The notes beneath the pieces are model-generated. The model was not told the origin of the DNA and did not search any database. It saw only the letters and a list, made by a program, of their open reading frames with translations. A stretch of DNA of 64,000 nt from Antitrichia curtipendula (Eukaryota > Streptophyta > Bryopsida > Hypnales > Leucodontaceae): assembly GCA_951230915.1 (NCBI GenBank), contig OX579637.1:28272001-28336000 (forward strand), in the 5' to 3' direction. Within the stretch, counting starts at the first letter, position 1. Each line of letters starts with the position of its first letter. Below, piece by piece: positions 23,360 through 35,382 of this stretch. Position numbers and translations under genes: made by a program.

Positions 23360-26300
23360 ATGACAACAGAAGGTACGAGTAAGGGTACTGTAGTGATGAC
23401 TTCAAGAGGTGGCAAGAGCGCGAAGACAAAATCAAAGGGGACTGCCCACGAGCTTCACTGGGACATTTTAGATGATCCAAATATCAAAGCGGAGAGCAAA
23501 TGGAAGAAGGAAGAAGAAACTTATTGGACCTCCAAAATCTGCAAAAAATATGTGAAAATGTATCACATCGACAAGTTGTGGCCTCGTGAGTTCCACATTA
23601 TTCACACACGAGGGTTCTGTTGCAGGCCATCGAATTGCAAGGATGGACATTTTGTCCATCGATCACTTGAGGTTTGGCAGGCCCTCTTCGAGGACAAATC
23701 AATGAGTAAGGGTCTCATAAACTACAGCGTGGCCTCTATGGTGTATGCTGAGCTCATATTGGCCCGGAAGGTAGACTGGAGCACATCTCCAACGACAACT
23801 ACGGCTCCGCTTTTGCTTACAAAAGGGCAAAAAGATATTCCCGATTTGTATGATCCAAAGGCAAGTCCAAGTGACGCACCAAAATTACAGAAGCGACAAA
23901 AACATGCTTTAATGCAGGTTAAAAAAGAGATCATGGAGGGGGGAAATATTGGAGTACATTTGGATTCTACGAAGATTCCAACTACAATGTCAAATGCCAC
24001 GGTGGAAGGTGTTGACGGAGAGGTGTTTTCAACTCCTCGGGCGGATTGGATATGCACACGCAATTTTACATCCATGGGTGAACAAAGTGGTGCTTCAAGC
24101 ATGCGGCCCATGAAGGAGAAACCGGTGACCCCATCTGCACCACAAAAACGTCGGGAAGAGGTTCGTCCCGAACAAATGGCAAGGGCCATTGCATCAATTG
24201 ATAATATCATAGCGAGCGATGCTACGAATTTTATGATACAAGTACCTTGCAATCAAGACTTGCCAACCACACCGAGCCCCGTATTGAGTCTCGTATTGGG
24301 CCCCGTATCGAGTCCTATACTGGGCACCCTATTGGGCCCCATATCGAGCCCCGTATTGGGCACCGTATTTAGCCCCGTATCAAGCCCCATATTGGGCCCC
24401 GTATCGAGCCCAAGAGTTGAAGGGTAGATGTTGCCAAAAAATAGAAAGCAACTCGATGGCATGGCGCAAAATGTGTCCATTGATGACAACCCATTGGATA
24501 AGAGCTATCCGCATTTGTCAACTCAAAATGATGCACAATTGGAGGATCTTTGTCATTTGCCAATGGCGAGTGAATTGGAAAGCTTGTTGGAAGCTTCTTA
24601 TTTGTTTAGGGCACATCAACAAGACATCTCTCTTCAACCAAAGCAAGTAATCGAGACAAATGAGGCCGGTCCTAGTAACCCCGCAAACAAGGCGAGCTTA
24701 ACTGAAACCGCAAACGAGGCCAGACCGAGTAATCCCTTCGCCGAATACAATGATGAATGGCCCAATTTTGTGATCACCTCAAAAAGATTGTCGTTTACAA
24801 CTCAATTTGTAGCTAGCATTGCCTCCAAACTTATGGAAGTTGCTCAGGTATTCACCAAATCCGGGCCCGAGTTGGTGGAAGGTACCTTGTCGTTTTGGAA
24901 TTTCGTCACGTCTATGAAACCATTATTGGAGGAGCGGGTCGAAAATAATCGCAAGCTGCTCATCTTCGCTGAAGAGAATGAGAAATACAAGGCCTTGAAG
25001 ATAGAGCACGAGAAATTGAAAGAAGACCACAAGCAAATGAAGGATGCATTTAAAGGAGTGTGCGCTAATTATGAAAGATTTGCGAACGCACAGGATTCCC
25101 GATATGACACTCTAGTTGCTCAAAGGGAATTCATCGAGAAATTGGAGTACAAAATTGTAGCGCTCAAGCAAAAGAATTTGAATGATGGAGGATATGTTCT
25201 TCCAAAGACCGGCGGAGCCGTGCGTATAGAAGCGGTTGAGGAAAACAACCAAAAGGAAGTAATATCCGAAACCGCCATGGATAATCCTCCTCCCACATTC
25301 CAAGACGCGTCCATGCAAACGGAAGGCCACGAGTTTGAAGAGGTGAAGCATGAACTAGAGTTGGTAACTCAACAAAACGTCTATTTGGAGGCACAATATC
25401 AGAAAATGATGCAAGTAATGGAGCTAGATAAATGCTTGCCAAAGAGCAGTTCCGACACTCGTTGGTTGACGTGGGTTCAAAAACTACAATACAAACCGTC
25501 TGTAGTAACCCGAGCAATGAAGGGGCTTCTCAAATTAGCCATGTAGTCGAAGGAGCAATGCAATGCCATTTCCTCCAACCTCTTATCTATTAGAAGGATG
25601 TTTGAGGTACATCATTGGGGTTCAATTGACGTCACATATTGGGGGGACATGTCGGCAATGTTTGAGCGATTGAATGACGTGCAGAAGATTGCGTCAAAGT
25701 CCATGAATTGGACCTTGGAAGTAGAAGAAGGTTGGGCCCCTTACAACACGCATTCAGCGCACATCAAAGAGGCGGACAAGATAGTAGTGCATGGTGAAAG
25801 TTCAAATACGGAACTATTGGAGGATAAATGCAGCCTTTGTCTAAATCATTTTGGTCCCGAGGGCGCCTTAATCATGGGCCAATGTCGCCACACTTACCAT
25901 ATCACGTGCATGGTGAAATCATCCCTTGTTCGTTCGGTTTGTCCCGAGTGTCGGTCTCCTTTGAGCCCTAGGCTTTACGAAATGGTTGGGCACGAGGAGA
26001 GCATGCCCCCTAGCCACGAACACAATCGATGGACCCTTCCACTTGACCAAAAGCCATTTCTATTCCAAAATTACATTCATTGGGGGCGACCTCTAATTTG
26101 GAATGCGCAAAAACTCATGCATGATGTTTGTGAGAACTACAATGACGAATTGGATGACTTTGACTGGATGATGCGCATTAGAGAGGTGGAGTTGCGGGCC
26201 AGGGGTATTGAAGACTTGGAGGCTCGAGAATTGTTTTGTCATAGCATGGGGGGACACTGGAGCATCTCACATCAAAAGTTCTTCCGATTTCCTGAAAAGG

Positions 26301-26821
26301 AAGTGCGGAAAGGAGAAGATGGCGTCTGGATAGAAGTGCAACCATCCCAAGAGTTCAATGAGCAGTACGGAGCATACAATCACAGTTTAATAGGGAAGGC
26401 CCTCTTCTTATCAAAATTGGAAGAAGCTGCGCAAGTTCGTGCTGCTTTTAATGTAGATGGGCTATCAAGCACAGAATATGCACTCGTGGAGGTGGCAAGT
26501 GCATTTGATAAGAGGATCACCAACATTATAACGACGTGGAGGACTTTTCTACATGGCATAGGGCAAGCGATCTTGTTGACCCCTCGAGATGATGACAAAG
26601 CGGTAAATGCTATGATAGAAAAGATTTATTCGGCTTTGAGAGCGTTAAAGGCACAAAAAGTAGATTTGTCTCCTACAAGGAAAAATAAACGGAAGATGGA
26701 AGACGAAGATGACTACTCTCCAGAAACCAAACGACAATTCATCGCCATGGACATGGAAGTACGATCAGGAGGGGGCACAGCCTCTGGGTCGGGTGGTCCT
26801 CAAACTCGTAGAGCAAGTTGA
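23360..26821 (+). pseudogene. Cargo protein A: N-terminal zinc-like domain, coiled coil, RING-H2
   Basis: A single frame of about 1,153 codons from ATG 23360, with no frameshift but two in-frame TAGs (24425 and 25544). Residues ~35-135 form a domain shared with the genes at 32756 and 46880: WTSKICKKYVKM, CKDGHFVHRSLEV, SMVYAELIL and KVDWS. A low-complexity PVLG/PVSS repeat follows, then a charged coiled coil (~530-640), then a RING-H2 finger (25829-25951) spaced C-x2-C-x14-C-x-H-x2-H-x2-C-x10-C-x2-C. After it come SPRLYEMVG and IHWGRPL, also seen in the second unit's RING protein. A basic patch near the C-terminus (KNKRK) may be nuclear. The RING suggests E3 ubiquitin-ligase activity, which is inferred. 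Whether the stops are read through is unknown. Confidence 0.7.
24273..24414 (+). repeat. 12-bp coding repeat in protein A
   Basis: AGCCCCGTATTGGGC-type 12-bp units, about a dozen, encode alternating PVLG, PVSS and PILG tetrapeptides. The repeat keeps the frame and ends 10 bp before the first in-frame TAG. Confidence 0.8.
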
Positions 26822-29049
26822 AGACTTAAGGAACATTGTCAAACCATCGCAGTTCATGTTTTTTTCTCATTTAGTGCAGCATAGGATTCCTGAAATGGCC
26901 AGTTCATCTCCAAAGAGTGTGCCTTTATGTCAACAAGCATCCAATGTGAATACTTCAAAGACATGGAACTCCTCATGGGTCAAACATCAAAGTTCATTCT
27001 TCAATGTGCACATCATAGGTTCAATCTTGAAATTAAACATCTCAATGATATTTTGAAATGACCATCTTGAAAGATCAAAATGAAATGCTATCTATAGTTC
27101 TAAATTTTTTTTTCTAATTTTTTGATGATAGATCGTAGATTTAATTATTCAAAAATTTATTTGGATTTTAATCATATATTACTATATATTGTAAGACATC
27201 TCAATTTTAAAAAAATTGTTTTTATGAAGAAATTTGTCGAAGTAAGCCAAATCTGACTTAATGTCATGAAACTAAAAACAATTGCTATGTACTTATATAA
27301 TACTATTGCATCAAAGTCACAATCTTCTAAGATATTTGTATGCAAAGTTGTAATATAGGATTTAGGATTTAGGGTTTAGGGTTCATGTCATTCATATAAA
27401 TGTTGTTCAAATTAGAAGTGTATTTTGAAAATGGATGTGTGATAATATTTTGATGTAATATTAAAAAATCATTTTGGTCATGATAGTATAGATTGATACC
27501 TAATTACCTACTTATAAGAAATTGTCCCATTCAATGTCAAATAATGTTGTCAAAAATCATTTGGAGTTATATAACTTATATATTGCGGACTTGCGGTCTT
27601 GCGGAGTGCGGATCATGAAGTTAGAAAAAGCATATAGAGTTGTCTTATGTCTCTAGAATTCAAAATTCAAAATTCAAAATTGATATCAAAGAATATTAAT
27701 TGTCTATTAGAATATTTTTTTCATTGGGATCAACAATTCTTCAATTCTTCCAAAAGTTATTAGCGTATTATTTTTCATTTAATAGTGCATCAATTTCTAC
27801 TTCACAATTTTAAAAAAATGAATGTATAGTTCTTTTGAGTTTAACTTCCAATTCTCTAAAGTCCCATTGTCCTATCGGAGGCCAAAATGGATGTATGATT
27901 TTTAGGCAGGCTCCTATGGCCTCAATATTTTTTGTAAATTTCTGAGTTTTTTTGGTATCTTTTAGAATAAATAACTTGAAGTATTCATTTTTGAATTGAA
28001 TTCTAAGAGTTAAAATCAAAAAAAAAAATTCATGAGGTCTAGATTCCTTGCTAGAATAATCTTAGAGTGGAAATTAGTATATTTCAATTCTATCTTACTA
28101 TCTTAGAGTTATTAATGATTTAATTTTTCCTTCGATCTTGAATCTACTTCTACCTAACAATTTTTTAATGAGTGAAAACTAAGTGTTTCTTTTTTAAAAT
28201 CTTTTTTTTAGATTCTCAATTCAATTGTTTATCATATAAAATTAGACATTCACCATCACTAGAGTAGCCTTTTTTAGTTAAAAAGGTTCATCGCAAAAAA
28301 ATGTAGTTAAGCAAGGTGCCAAGGTGCCTAAAAAGTAGGGGTTAAACATTTCACATTTAATCATTTATTCATAACTCAATTGCCTAAATTTTGGCTAAAA
28401 TGCACAAAGGTGAAAGACGTACGTGAATATTCCTCAAAGGGTTGAATGACCAAACATCCCAATTTAGAAAAGCTAGAGAAGTAAACATTTAATTTTTAAA
28501 TTCCATGCACAATTGCACATTGGTGAATTCTTTGAGGTATAAATTCATGCAACTAATGTGGGACAATGGTGTTGATAAAGTTACATAAAATGTCTATTGT
28601 TGAATTTGTTTAACAAAATATATTCACATAAGTAATTAAAAAATTGACTTCAAAGCTTTATTTGCGAACTTGTGCGTGCTATGAATTCAAGAAACACCTA
28701 AACCCAATCAAGAATCCTCAAGTTAAGTTCTTAATTGAAGATGGTCCATATATTTCTTGAGGAACTTAATTTGCATTTGTTTTCATATTTTTAATTAGTT
28801 ATGATTTCTTACATTTGTAACTTTAGAGTACAATTTAGGATTTAGGTTTTAGGGTATAGGGTTTATGGTATAGGATTTAGGGTATAGGGTTTAGGATGTA
28901 GGGCTTAGTGTATAAAATTAAAGATCATTGCATTAAAAAAATGCTGGAGTTCTATTTAATGATTCAAGTTCTTTAAGTAAGAAAGTGAATGTCGATGAGA
29001 TTTTTGTCTTTTCCATCCTTGTCATTATTTGCTGGTCGAGGTCGTTTTA
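26822..29049. other. AT-rich spacer between cargo genes, no gene seen
   Basis: Strongly AT-rich with stops in all frames. It contains two short telomere-like tracts (27360-27384 and 28835-28915). No RNA gene or element end was recognised. Confidence 0.5.
28835..28915 (+). repeat. Degenerate TTTAGGG (telomere-like) tract
   Basis: TTTAGGTTTTAGGGTATAGG and related 7-14-bp variants (TATAGGG/TTTAGGG) recur about nine times. A shorter tract lies at 27360-27384. TTTAGGG is the plant-type telomere repeat; this copy is interstitial and degenerate. Confidence 0.6.
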
Positions 29050-29475
29050 TGAGTCAGATGATGCAGCCGTCCGCCTGGTCGGACGACCTCAAAAAATCTC
29101 TCAATTTGATCTCCACTTGAGAGGGGCTGTCCGATCAAGCGGATTGCCCAAGTCGGACGGCCCTGGGTGGACGGCAGCCGTCCAATACATCGGGGCCGTC
29201 CGATGAGTCGGACGGGCAGCGTCCGCCTGATCGGACGGTCCTTACGATGCGGATGACTGTCCGTCTGCATCGTCTCGTCCGCCCGATCAGGCGGACGGGC
29301 GAGGCGTCCGCCTTCGATTTTAGGGTCGGACGGCCTAAAGCGGACGGCGGCCGTCCGATTCACCGGGGCCGTCCGATGTGTCGGACGGGTGACGTCCGCC
29401 TGATCGGACGGTCCCGACGAGGCGGACCATGATCCGTCCGCCTCGTTGGGTCCGTCCGATCAAGCGGACGGCCCA
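29050..29475 (+). promoter_or_regulatory. Unit-1 repeat array before the kinase-like gene
   Basis: Repeated GCCGTCCGATCAAGCGGAC-type motifs (GTCCGCCTGATCGGACGG, GTCCGATGAGTCGGACGG and similar) span about 420 bp. They stop about 225 bp before the ATG at 29700. This is the same motif family as at 22850-23215. The TATA-like sequence (CTTTTATC near 29487) is weaker than in the other arrays. Confidence 0.55.
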
Positions 29476-29699
29476 TCCGCTCCTCACTTTTATCTTCCCC
29501 CTTGTGTCATGCAAGAGAGAGCGGAGAGCTTGGTGGTTTATCCTCCATTGGCTCCTTTCTAAGGGAAGATAAGAGTGTGATTTCTAGGGGATACTTGTTG
29601 TTGTTGTTTTCTACATTTCACGTATGATCATTTGGCAAATCGTATATTGCCTTATGGATTACAAATTGCAAGTGCACTTCTAAACGTGATTTCATCACG

Positions 29700-31184
29700 A
29701 TGCCGAGATCAAAGAAGGCTGCGAAGGACAAACGAGTGAAGTCAGACAGTGAAGCGAGTATGGACGCTCCTTCTCTCGCTTGCAAAGCATTTCTCATTAA
29801 ATGCATTGTCAATTTTTATGAGTCGGAAACCACTGCGTCGTTGTATACCAAATATGCGAGGTTTGAAGACGAGTGCCCACATAAATTCAAGGGAGATATG
29901 GCACAGAAGTTCACGGATGCTTTAAACGTACCCTACTGGATTCATGAAATGGAGAAGAAGGGCTTTCAACAATTTTTGAAGAACAAGGTCCATGATGCAT
30001 TGTGGAATGCAAAGGTGATCTTAGAGAAGTACGGGAAGCAACACCGCGTAGGTGATGGCGCTTTTGAACAGGTCATTTTGAGGGCAGACTTGTTTGTTCG
30101 CTAGTGCGCCCCTTTTGCAAAGAATCGAAATAGGCGAGGTTCAATGGGTTGGTGGAATAGTGATAAGGGAGTTGTGGAGTTGCAACGTGGGCGACGACAT
30201 CTCTTAGCGCTTCCGGAAACAGCAAGGGTGATTCCACAAGATGATCAAATCCTGAGGGGTGGATACGCAACAATTCGGAGGGTCCGAATTGAAGGATGTC
30301 GTGAGATACCCACATTTTGGGAGTTCGCAGCAAAGGTATCTCATCAACAATGCATACGACCTCCGCTCGCAAGGTTGGAACACCAAAACAAGTCAATGGT
30401 AGTGAGAATTCCACATGATGGAGTTATCCGTTTTTCTGCTGTTCATGCAACGCAAAACGAAGGGTACTCGTATTGGTGGAATGGCGGAACATTGAAGCAA
30501 ATGTTAAAATTGGATAAGGAATACCCCAATAACATTGGCATTCGGTTGGCCTATTCTCAACCGACCCCGGAAAAGGTGACGAAAGCTTTTTTTCTTGGTC
30601 GTTGGAAGAAGAAGCGCACGGAGCTTGCATGGGCATTGGTGCACCTCATGAATGCAGTGCACAGCGCTGGACATTTGCACAATGATCTTTCAGTGGACAA
30701 TATTATGTTTTATTTTCCCGATGATGAGTCACGTGTTTACATTGGAGTTTGCGATTGGGGCATGTCTATTTTACGTAATGAACCAATGAAGTCCTTGTAC
30801 ATGTTCACCTCTCAGAGTGAGCGGACTGAGACCTTGAAAAAGAGGTGGTGGGTGGACCCTTCTATTGCATACTTGCATAGAAGAGATGCGGATGTGTCAA
30901 TGATACCGGATTTATCACGTAAATCGGAGGAATATGCGGTTGGTCGAATAGCTCAAGCCATCAACAATGGTTGCATGTCGACGGACTACGTGAGCTTACA
31001 TCGGGAAAATGAAGGACATACAAGATTTAGCCGTGAGGATTTGGCAAGGATTTTTCACCTTTACTTGGAGCGCCTTTGTGATTCGGTGATTGATTCTCGC
31101 GATAGCTTGTCCGAAATCATCCATCGATTTACCAATAATTACAACTGGCCTATTCCGGATGAACACTTCCGCCACTCATATTAG
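29700..31184 (+). pseudogene. Cargo protein B: protein-kinase-like
   Basis: Frame of about 494 codons from ATG 29700 with one in-frame TAG (30102). The N-terminal third is helical and unassigned. Kinase-like motifs follow in order: a glycine-loop-like GGYATIRRV with FAAKV (possible ATP lysine), WWNGGTLKQM, an HRD-equivalent HNDLSVDNIMF (catalytic Asp and Asn kept, Arg replaced by Asn) and a DFG-equivalent CDWGMS. The C-lobe is short. This is a divergent kinase fold; phosphotransfer is plausible because the key D/N/D residues remain, but it is unproven. A second member lies at 41105-42766 in the neighbouring unit, so RING and kinase-like genes travel together. Confidence 0.7.
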
Positions 31185-31531
31185 TGTCTATGGTGTTAGT
31201 GGACGACATAGAAGTGATAGAACTATAGAAGTATTAGGTAAATGTAGAGGCAAGTACATAAATTTGCATGATTGTGTGCAAGGATTTTCTAGTATATATA
31301 TGCACCATCAATGTATGCCAATATATGTGCACCCTTATAATTCATATAAAGTTTTGAAATGTTTGTGTGTTGAAACTTCCAATGTCCAATGTCTACCATC
31401 TATTTATGCATTTATCATATGTTTTGCTTGAAATCCTTGAATGAGAAGCGCAATGCAACAATTATTGTTGATGGATATTAGCTTGGTATGGTTGGGTTCA
31501 AAATTGTATAATCAATGTTGAACACATATAA
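31185..31531. other. 3' flank of kinase-like gene, no gene seen
   Basis: AT-rich sequence, probably the 3' untranslated region, with an ORF (31090-31431) that is out of frame with the gene and unsupported. Confidence 0.4.
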
Positions 31532-32473
31532 CCCCTAAAAGACCAAAGTGATTTTTTTGGCAATATAGCGATTTAGGGCAGCTCACTACAAATGAAATTT
31601 ATATTTTTTTTCTTTGAAATTTTCATACAACATGTGCCCGAGGAGTAGCTTTAAGGCCCAACAATTTTCATACATTTAGACTACATGGTTAAAAAGTTAT
31701 TGCATGATATGTCATTTTCAGTCCTTGGCGGGCAGCACGGGCAGGGAAAAAAACTTCTTCAAAAATCACTTTTTAAGAAAATAAAAATTTGAAATTGGTT
31801 CTTTAGATTTATATGTACATGGGAAGCTTTGAATCATTCCATTTAGATCTATGAGTCAAAAGTTATGAGGATTCTTAGTTTAAGGGTAGTTATGGAATTT
31901 CAACTCTAAAATAAACTTTGAAGACTTGAAGTCTTTTATTTAACTCAATTTTCAATATTTTTGAAAAAAAATAAAAACATTGGGTGTAGATTTTTTATCA
32001 CAACATTACAACCGTTGGATTGGCATTTTTCAATTCCATAAATAAATTCTTCACAATTTCGTGTTTTGAATCATTCTCTACCTCTTCCTACTTACTATTT
32101 TTTTCATATATGTTGTACAATTCCAAATGATCTGAAAATTTTCAAGCATGTAGCCAACTTGCCTTCAAGAATAAATCCAAAGAGTAACCACCATTTTGGA
32201 CATTTTTTCATATAAATGTGACCTTGTGAAGGGCAGCTGCCCGTTTTTTCGCAGGGACCAAAAAAAGATTTTTGTCAATTCAAATACTACTATCTTGCAA
32301 TCCACATGGTGTCCGATTCTGAAATTTTTTCCACATCTTCTTAAACAAGTTTACTACAAGATCCTATGGTTGCATGTGTCCAAGAATGTTTTTTTTCTAA
32401 AATTTGACAGTAGTATTAGAAATGGTAGTTTTGGAACGTTTTTGGTGAAAACATAGTCAAAAACGATTAGGGG
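31532..32473. mobile_element. Small inverted-repeat element, 942 bp (copy 1)
   Basis: Begins CCCCTAAAAGACCAAA and ends ACGATTAGGGG, an imperfect terminal inverted repeat. It is flanked by ataa on both sides (31528-31531 and 32474-32477). It aligns along its whole length with 51052-51997, including CATGTGCCCGAGGAGTAGCT and GGCGGGCAGC. It has no coding capacity. The superfamily is unclear: a 4-bp TSD with CCC ends recalls piggyBac, but ataa is not TTAA. Confidence 0.7.
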
Positions 32474-32755
32474 ATAATGATAATAGAATTTCATCGTACG
32501 CAAATATTTTTTATAATGAAAAGCAATATAGTTGATACTTGAGCAATACCGCTATGATGATACAAAGTACCAACCTCCAAATACATTTTAATACAATATA
32601 TTTACATCAAAATATTTTAGTACGTAAAATCGTAAATGCTATTCGCTGAGATGCCGATATGTTTGTACTATGATTGCCACACTCCATAATCCAATGGCAA
32701 AAGATTCCAAGGCCCACTCGATTGTGAGACAACGACTAAAATAGCTCTACCTACT

Positions 32756-33853
32756 TTACTCGGAATCTGAATGGATGTCATCTCTACGTTTTGGTGGTGT
32801 GGAACCGGATCCATAAGTGCCAAGATATGGTCCTCCGCCCCAAGTGCATCCATAGTCGCTTGGCGCAACTCCTTGATTGGAATTTCCATAGTAAGGACCT
32901 CCAAAAGTTGGAGGAGGAACTACATCACGGTGCTGAGACCTTCCTTGCCTTGGTTTGACATGACGAGAGCATGTGTGACGCTCATATGAACCACCCGTAG
33001 TAGATTTGGACAAGTATTGGGAGCCTCTTTGGCTAGATCCAAAATCATGTGTGGTTCCATGGCTTTTTTCTGGGTTGTAATAAGTACCTCGGGGGTCGTT
33101 AGCGTAGTGTAAGACCCTTTGACCATCTTGTGAACCAGATGCAGTACGATCATGTTGGTAGGACCTGTCATGCCCGTGTTGTTGACCTCGATCCTCCATG
33201 CTCCTACGCATAGCTTTTTGCATTTGTTGATTGAACTTGATGTCTTCCCGAGCTTCTTGACGCTCATGTCCCACTGTAAATGTTACGGGTGCTGGATTGT
33301 CTTCTACATCATCGTTGTCCGACCATTCATCCTCAGCATCCGGCAATACAACCGGCGGAAATCCAAACTGCCCTCGATTGGACCACATTCGCATACAATT
33401 GCTTGGTTGAGTCCAACTCGTATAAATAACAGCGTCAGTGTGCTTCATATTGTCAACATTTTTCCCGTAAATTGTGTGCCAATCTACATCTTTGTGGAGT
33501 ACAATCTCTGCCCAAACCATGGCCATGTTAGAATAATTCATAACATTTGGTTTGGAATCAGGCAGCTCAGCGCACCGCGTTACTTCCTCGTATCGGTGCA
33601 CAAAGTGTTGGCTCTTGCACGTGGAAATTTGTCCTTCCCAACGTCGAACTTGTTTGTCTGCTCTTTCTTGTGACCACATTTTGGAAAGGTGCGTCATTTT
33701 GACGGTTTTTTTGCACATTGTGCAGTCCCAAACCTTCTTGGGCTCTTCTTCCCATCCAGGTTCAGCTACACACATTGGATTTGCCCAATCTCCCCAGTTC
33801 ATGTCCTGGGATTTGCCTTTGTTACTGGACCTTGAACTACTATTGCGAGGCAT
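32756..33853 (-). CDS. Cargo protein C: small protein with the shared N-terminal domain
   Basis: An intact ORF of 365 codons from ATG 33853 (MPRNSSS), the only undamaged cargo gene. Residues ~15-130 carry the domain shared with proteins A and D: DCTMCKKTVKMTHLSKMW, CKSQHFVHRYEEV, NYSNMAMVWAEIVLH and KDVDWH. The Cys/His spacing (C-x2-C ... C-x4-H-x2-H) suggests metal binding. The rest is low-complexity and rich in Asp/Glu, then Gly/Ser/Arg/His, with no RING. It reads inward from the right end behind its own GC-rich array and a TATA box. It could be a DNA-binding regulator or a co-factor of transposition; this is inference. A near 60-bp spacer of UTR lies before the array. Confidence 0.65.
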   Translation of the reverse strand: MPRNSSSRSSNKGKSQDMNWGDWANPMCVAEPGWEEEPKKVWDCTMCKKTVKMTHLSKMWSQERADKQVRRWEGQISTCKSQHFVHRYEEVTRCAELPDSKPNVMNYSNMAMVWAEIVLHKDVDWHTIYGKNVDNMKHTDAVIYTSWTQPSNCMRMWSNRGQFGFPPVVLPDAEDEWSDNDDVEDNPAPVTFTVGHERQEAREDIKFNQQMQKAMRRSMEDRGQQHGHDRSYQHDRTASGSQDGQRVLHYANDPRGTYYNPEKSHGTTHDFGSSQRGSQYLSKSTTGGSYERHTCSRHVKPRQGRSQHRDVVPPPTFGGPYYGNSNQGVAPSDYGCTWGGGPYLGTYGSGSTPPKRRDDIHSDSE

Positions 33854-34079
33854 GATAACCTTGATTAAAATGAAATGATTTGATGACAAAGTTCACATGA
33901 ATCTTTAGAACAACTGAACAAAATGTTTGACACTTGCCAATGAAACGAGGTGAAGTTGTTAACAAGGCCTTCAAAACCAAGTAATCACCAAAATAAATTG
34001 GTGCAATTCAGTATCCGAGCACAATTGTTCACGCACCAAAACGAAAGGGGCGCGCAGAGCCACTGAGAGGCACTGGATC

Positions 34080-34510
34080 ACCCACTCCGCAAGGGAAACG
34101 ATTGTGAAGAATGAGCCGTCCGCTGCGCTATTTATGGCGTCCAAAGGCGGACCAGGCAATGCGGACGCGTACGTGCAAATCGGACGGCCTAGAATCGGAC
34201 GGGCAGATTGTGCGGACACAATCTCGTGGACGTCCCGTCCGCACGTGCTCGTCCGCGCAATCGCGTCCGCACGATCCCGTCCGCAAGATCCATCCGCGCG
34301 ATCTCGTCCGCGAGCCCGACGCCCTGTTCGCCCGAGGGCCCGTCCGCGAGATCCCGCCCGCGGGACTGTCCGCGAGCCTCCCGACCACGCGGATGATCCG
34401 ACCGATCGGACGGCCCGTCCAAGGATGTCAAAAGACGTCCGGGGGTCAGCGTCCACGTTCGCCGGACGTGGACGCGGACGTCCGGACGTCCGGACGTCTT
34501 GTCAACCCTG
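34080..34510 (-). promoter_or_regulatory. Unit-1 right terminal repeat array and promoter of gene C
   Basis: GTCCGCRMGATC-type motifs repeat over about 400 bp up to the element end. On the minus strand the array leads to a TATA-like ATAAATA (34129-34135) and then to the gene at 33853. Long ORFs here in several frames are repeat by-products (Arg/Pro/Asp-rich). Confidence 0.6.
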
Positions 34511-34518
34511 AGAACAAG

Positions 34519-35253
34519 AACAAAGAAGGCATACCAAAGGTATGAAATATCAAAGTGAAATCGCAGAAGTATTGCATTGTAGGAGCTACGTCAATCTTGT
34601 GTGTAAATGAAGTATAAAGTTATACTCATTTATCTTATTGACTTTATTAAAATTATTACTTAGTAGGGTATGTTTATAATATAGAGAGTAACAACATATA
34701 TGATATTAACCATGAATAGTTTTATTCTCAATTTAGAAAATCATTACTAAGAGTGCCTAAGTATTAAGAGTATAATAAACTATTTTTCTTTATACAGTAA
34801 TAAATCAAGACAAAAATCCTCTTGAGAAGGAAAGCATGTCATTGATATGCCTCATTGCGTATAGTAAAGTCCTCAAATATCGTGTGTTTTGGGGACAATT
34901 GTGCGGGTACGTATACAAGCCGTATTCAAAGAATACTCCTCTTGTAAACCTACCCACGACCAAATTGGGCACCCGAGTGCATCCGCGACGCGACCAAATC
35001 GTGCATCCGCGACAAAGTCTAGAAGCAAGACCACGCAACCCAGGCAATGTGGATAGCGTCTCCCTCTGCAGCGAGTCTACTTTCACTCTTCGCACAATTC
35101 GGGATATGGTGTCCGGACATAATATGTTCTCATTTCTCGGTGAGTTGATTAGATCTGTTGTTTGATGGCGCTACAAGCATTAGAAGTCTTCATTCTCAGA
35201 GATTAACTTGGGGTTTTGTGGGCTTGGATAATTCTCTTTAGGGATTGAACGAT
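34519..35253. other. Intergenic, possible promoter region
   Basis: AT-rich at first, more balanced from about 34880. A short ORF at 34836-35165 is unsupported. The balanced stretch directly precedes the candidate exon at 35254 and may be its promoter. Confidence 0.35.
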
Positions 35254-35382
35254 ATGATGAGGAGGCCATCAACACGCCGTGCCGCACTTATGAGACAGAG
35301 AAGCGACGCGGAGACTCACGGAGGTAATGGGGATACAGGTGTGAGCCCCTCGCCGGCGGGTGAAGATGGAGAATTAGCACAG
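35254..35382 (+). CDS. Candidate first exon of an unknown gene
   Basis: ATG 35254 opens a 43-codon frame rich in Arg, Ser, Gly and Glu, ending exactly at a good donor CACAG/GTAAAA. No downstream exon could be joined, because tandem repeats and the unit-2 insertion follow. It could belong to a gene truncated by that insertion. Function unknown. Confidence 0.3.

Larger units (their letters stand above)
22824..34510. mobile_element. hAT-like cargo unit 1 (RING, kinase-like, small zinc-domain protein)
   Basis: The left end is CAAGGTTGACGAATTGG. The reverse complement of the right end is CAGGGTTGACAAGACGTCCGG. The flanks carry a perfect 8-bp duplication agaacaag (22816-22823 and 34511-34518). An 8-bp TSD with CAGGGTTG-type ends is characteristic of hAT transposons. 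The 11,687-bp interior has no transposase. It has three genes, each behind a GC-rich GTCCG/CGGAC array: RING gene (plus), kinase-like gene (plus) and a small gene (minus, reading inward from the right end). It is presumably mobilised in trans by a transposase such as that at 36913-39777. Confidence 0.8.

Noticed and set aside
34104..34545. Overlapping Arg/Pro/Asp-rich ORFs on both strands
   Set aside because: They arise from the GTCCG repeat array; similar ORFs appear in several frames and have no conserved start or domain. The same holds for 22829-23206, 29025-29363, 36214-36613 and 43054-43515.
34836..35165. 109-codon plus-strand ORF
   Set aside because: No domain, no homologous frame elsewhere in the window; probably promoter DNA before the candidate exon at 35254.
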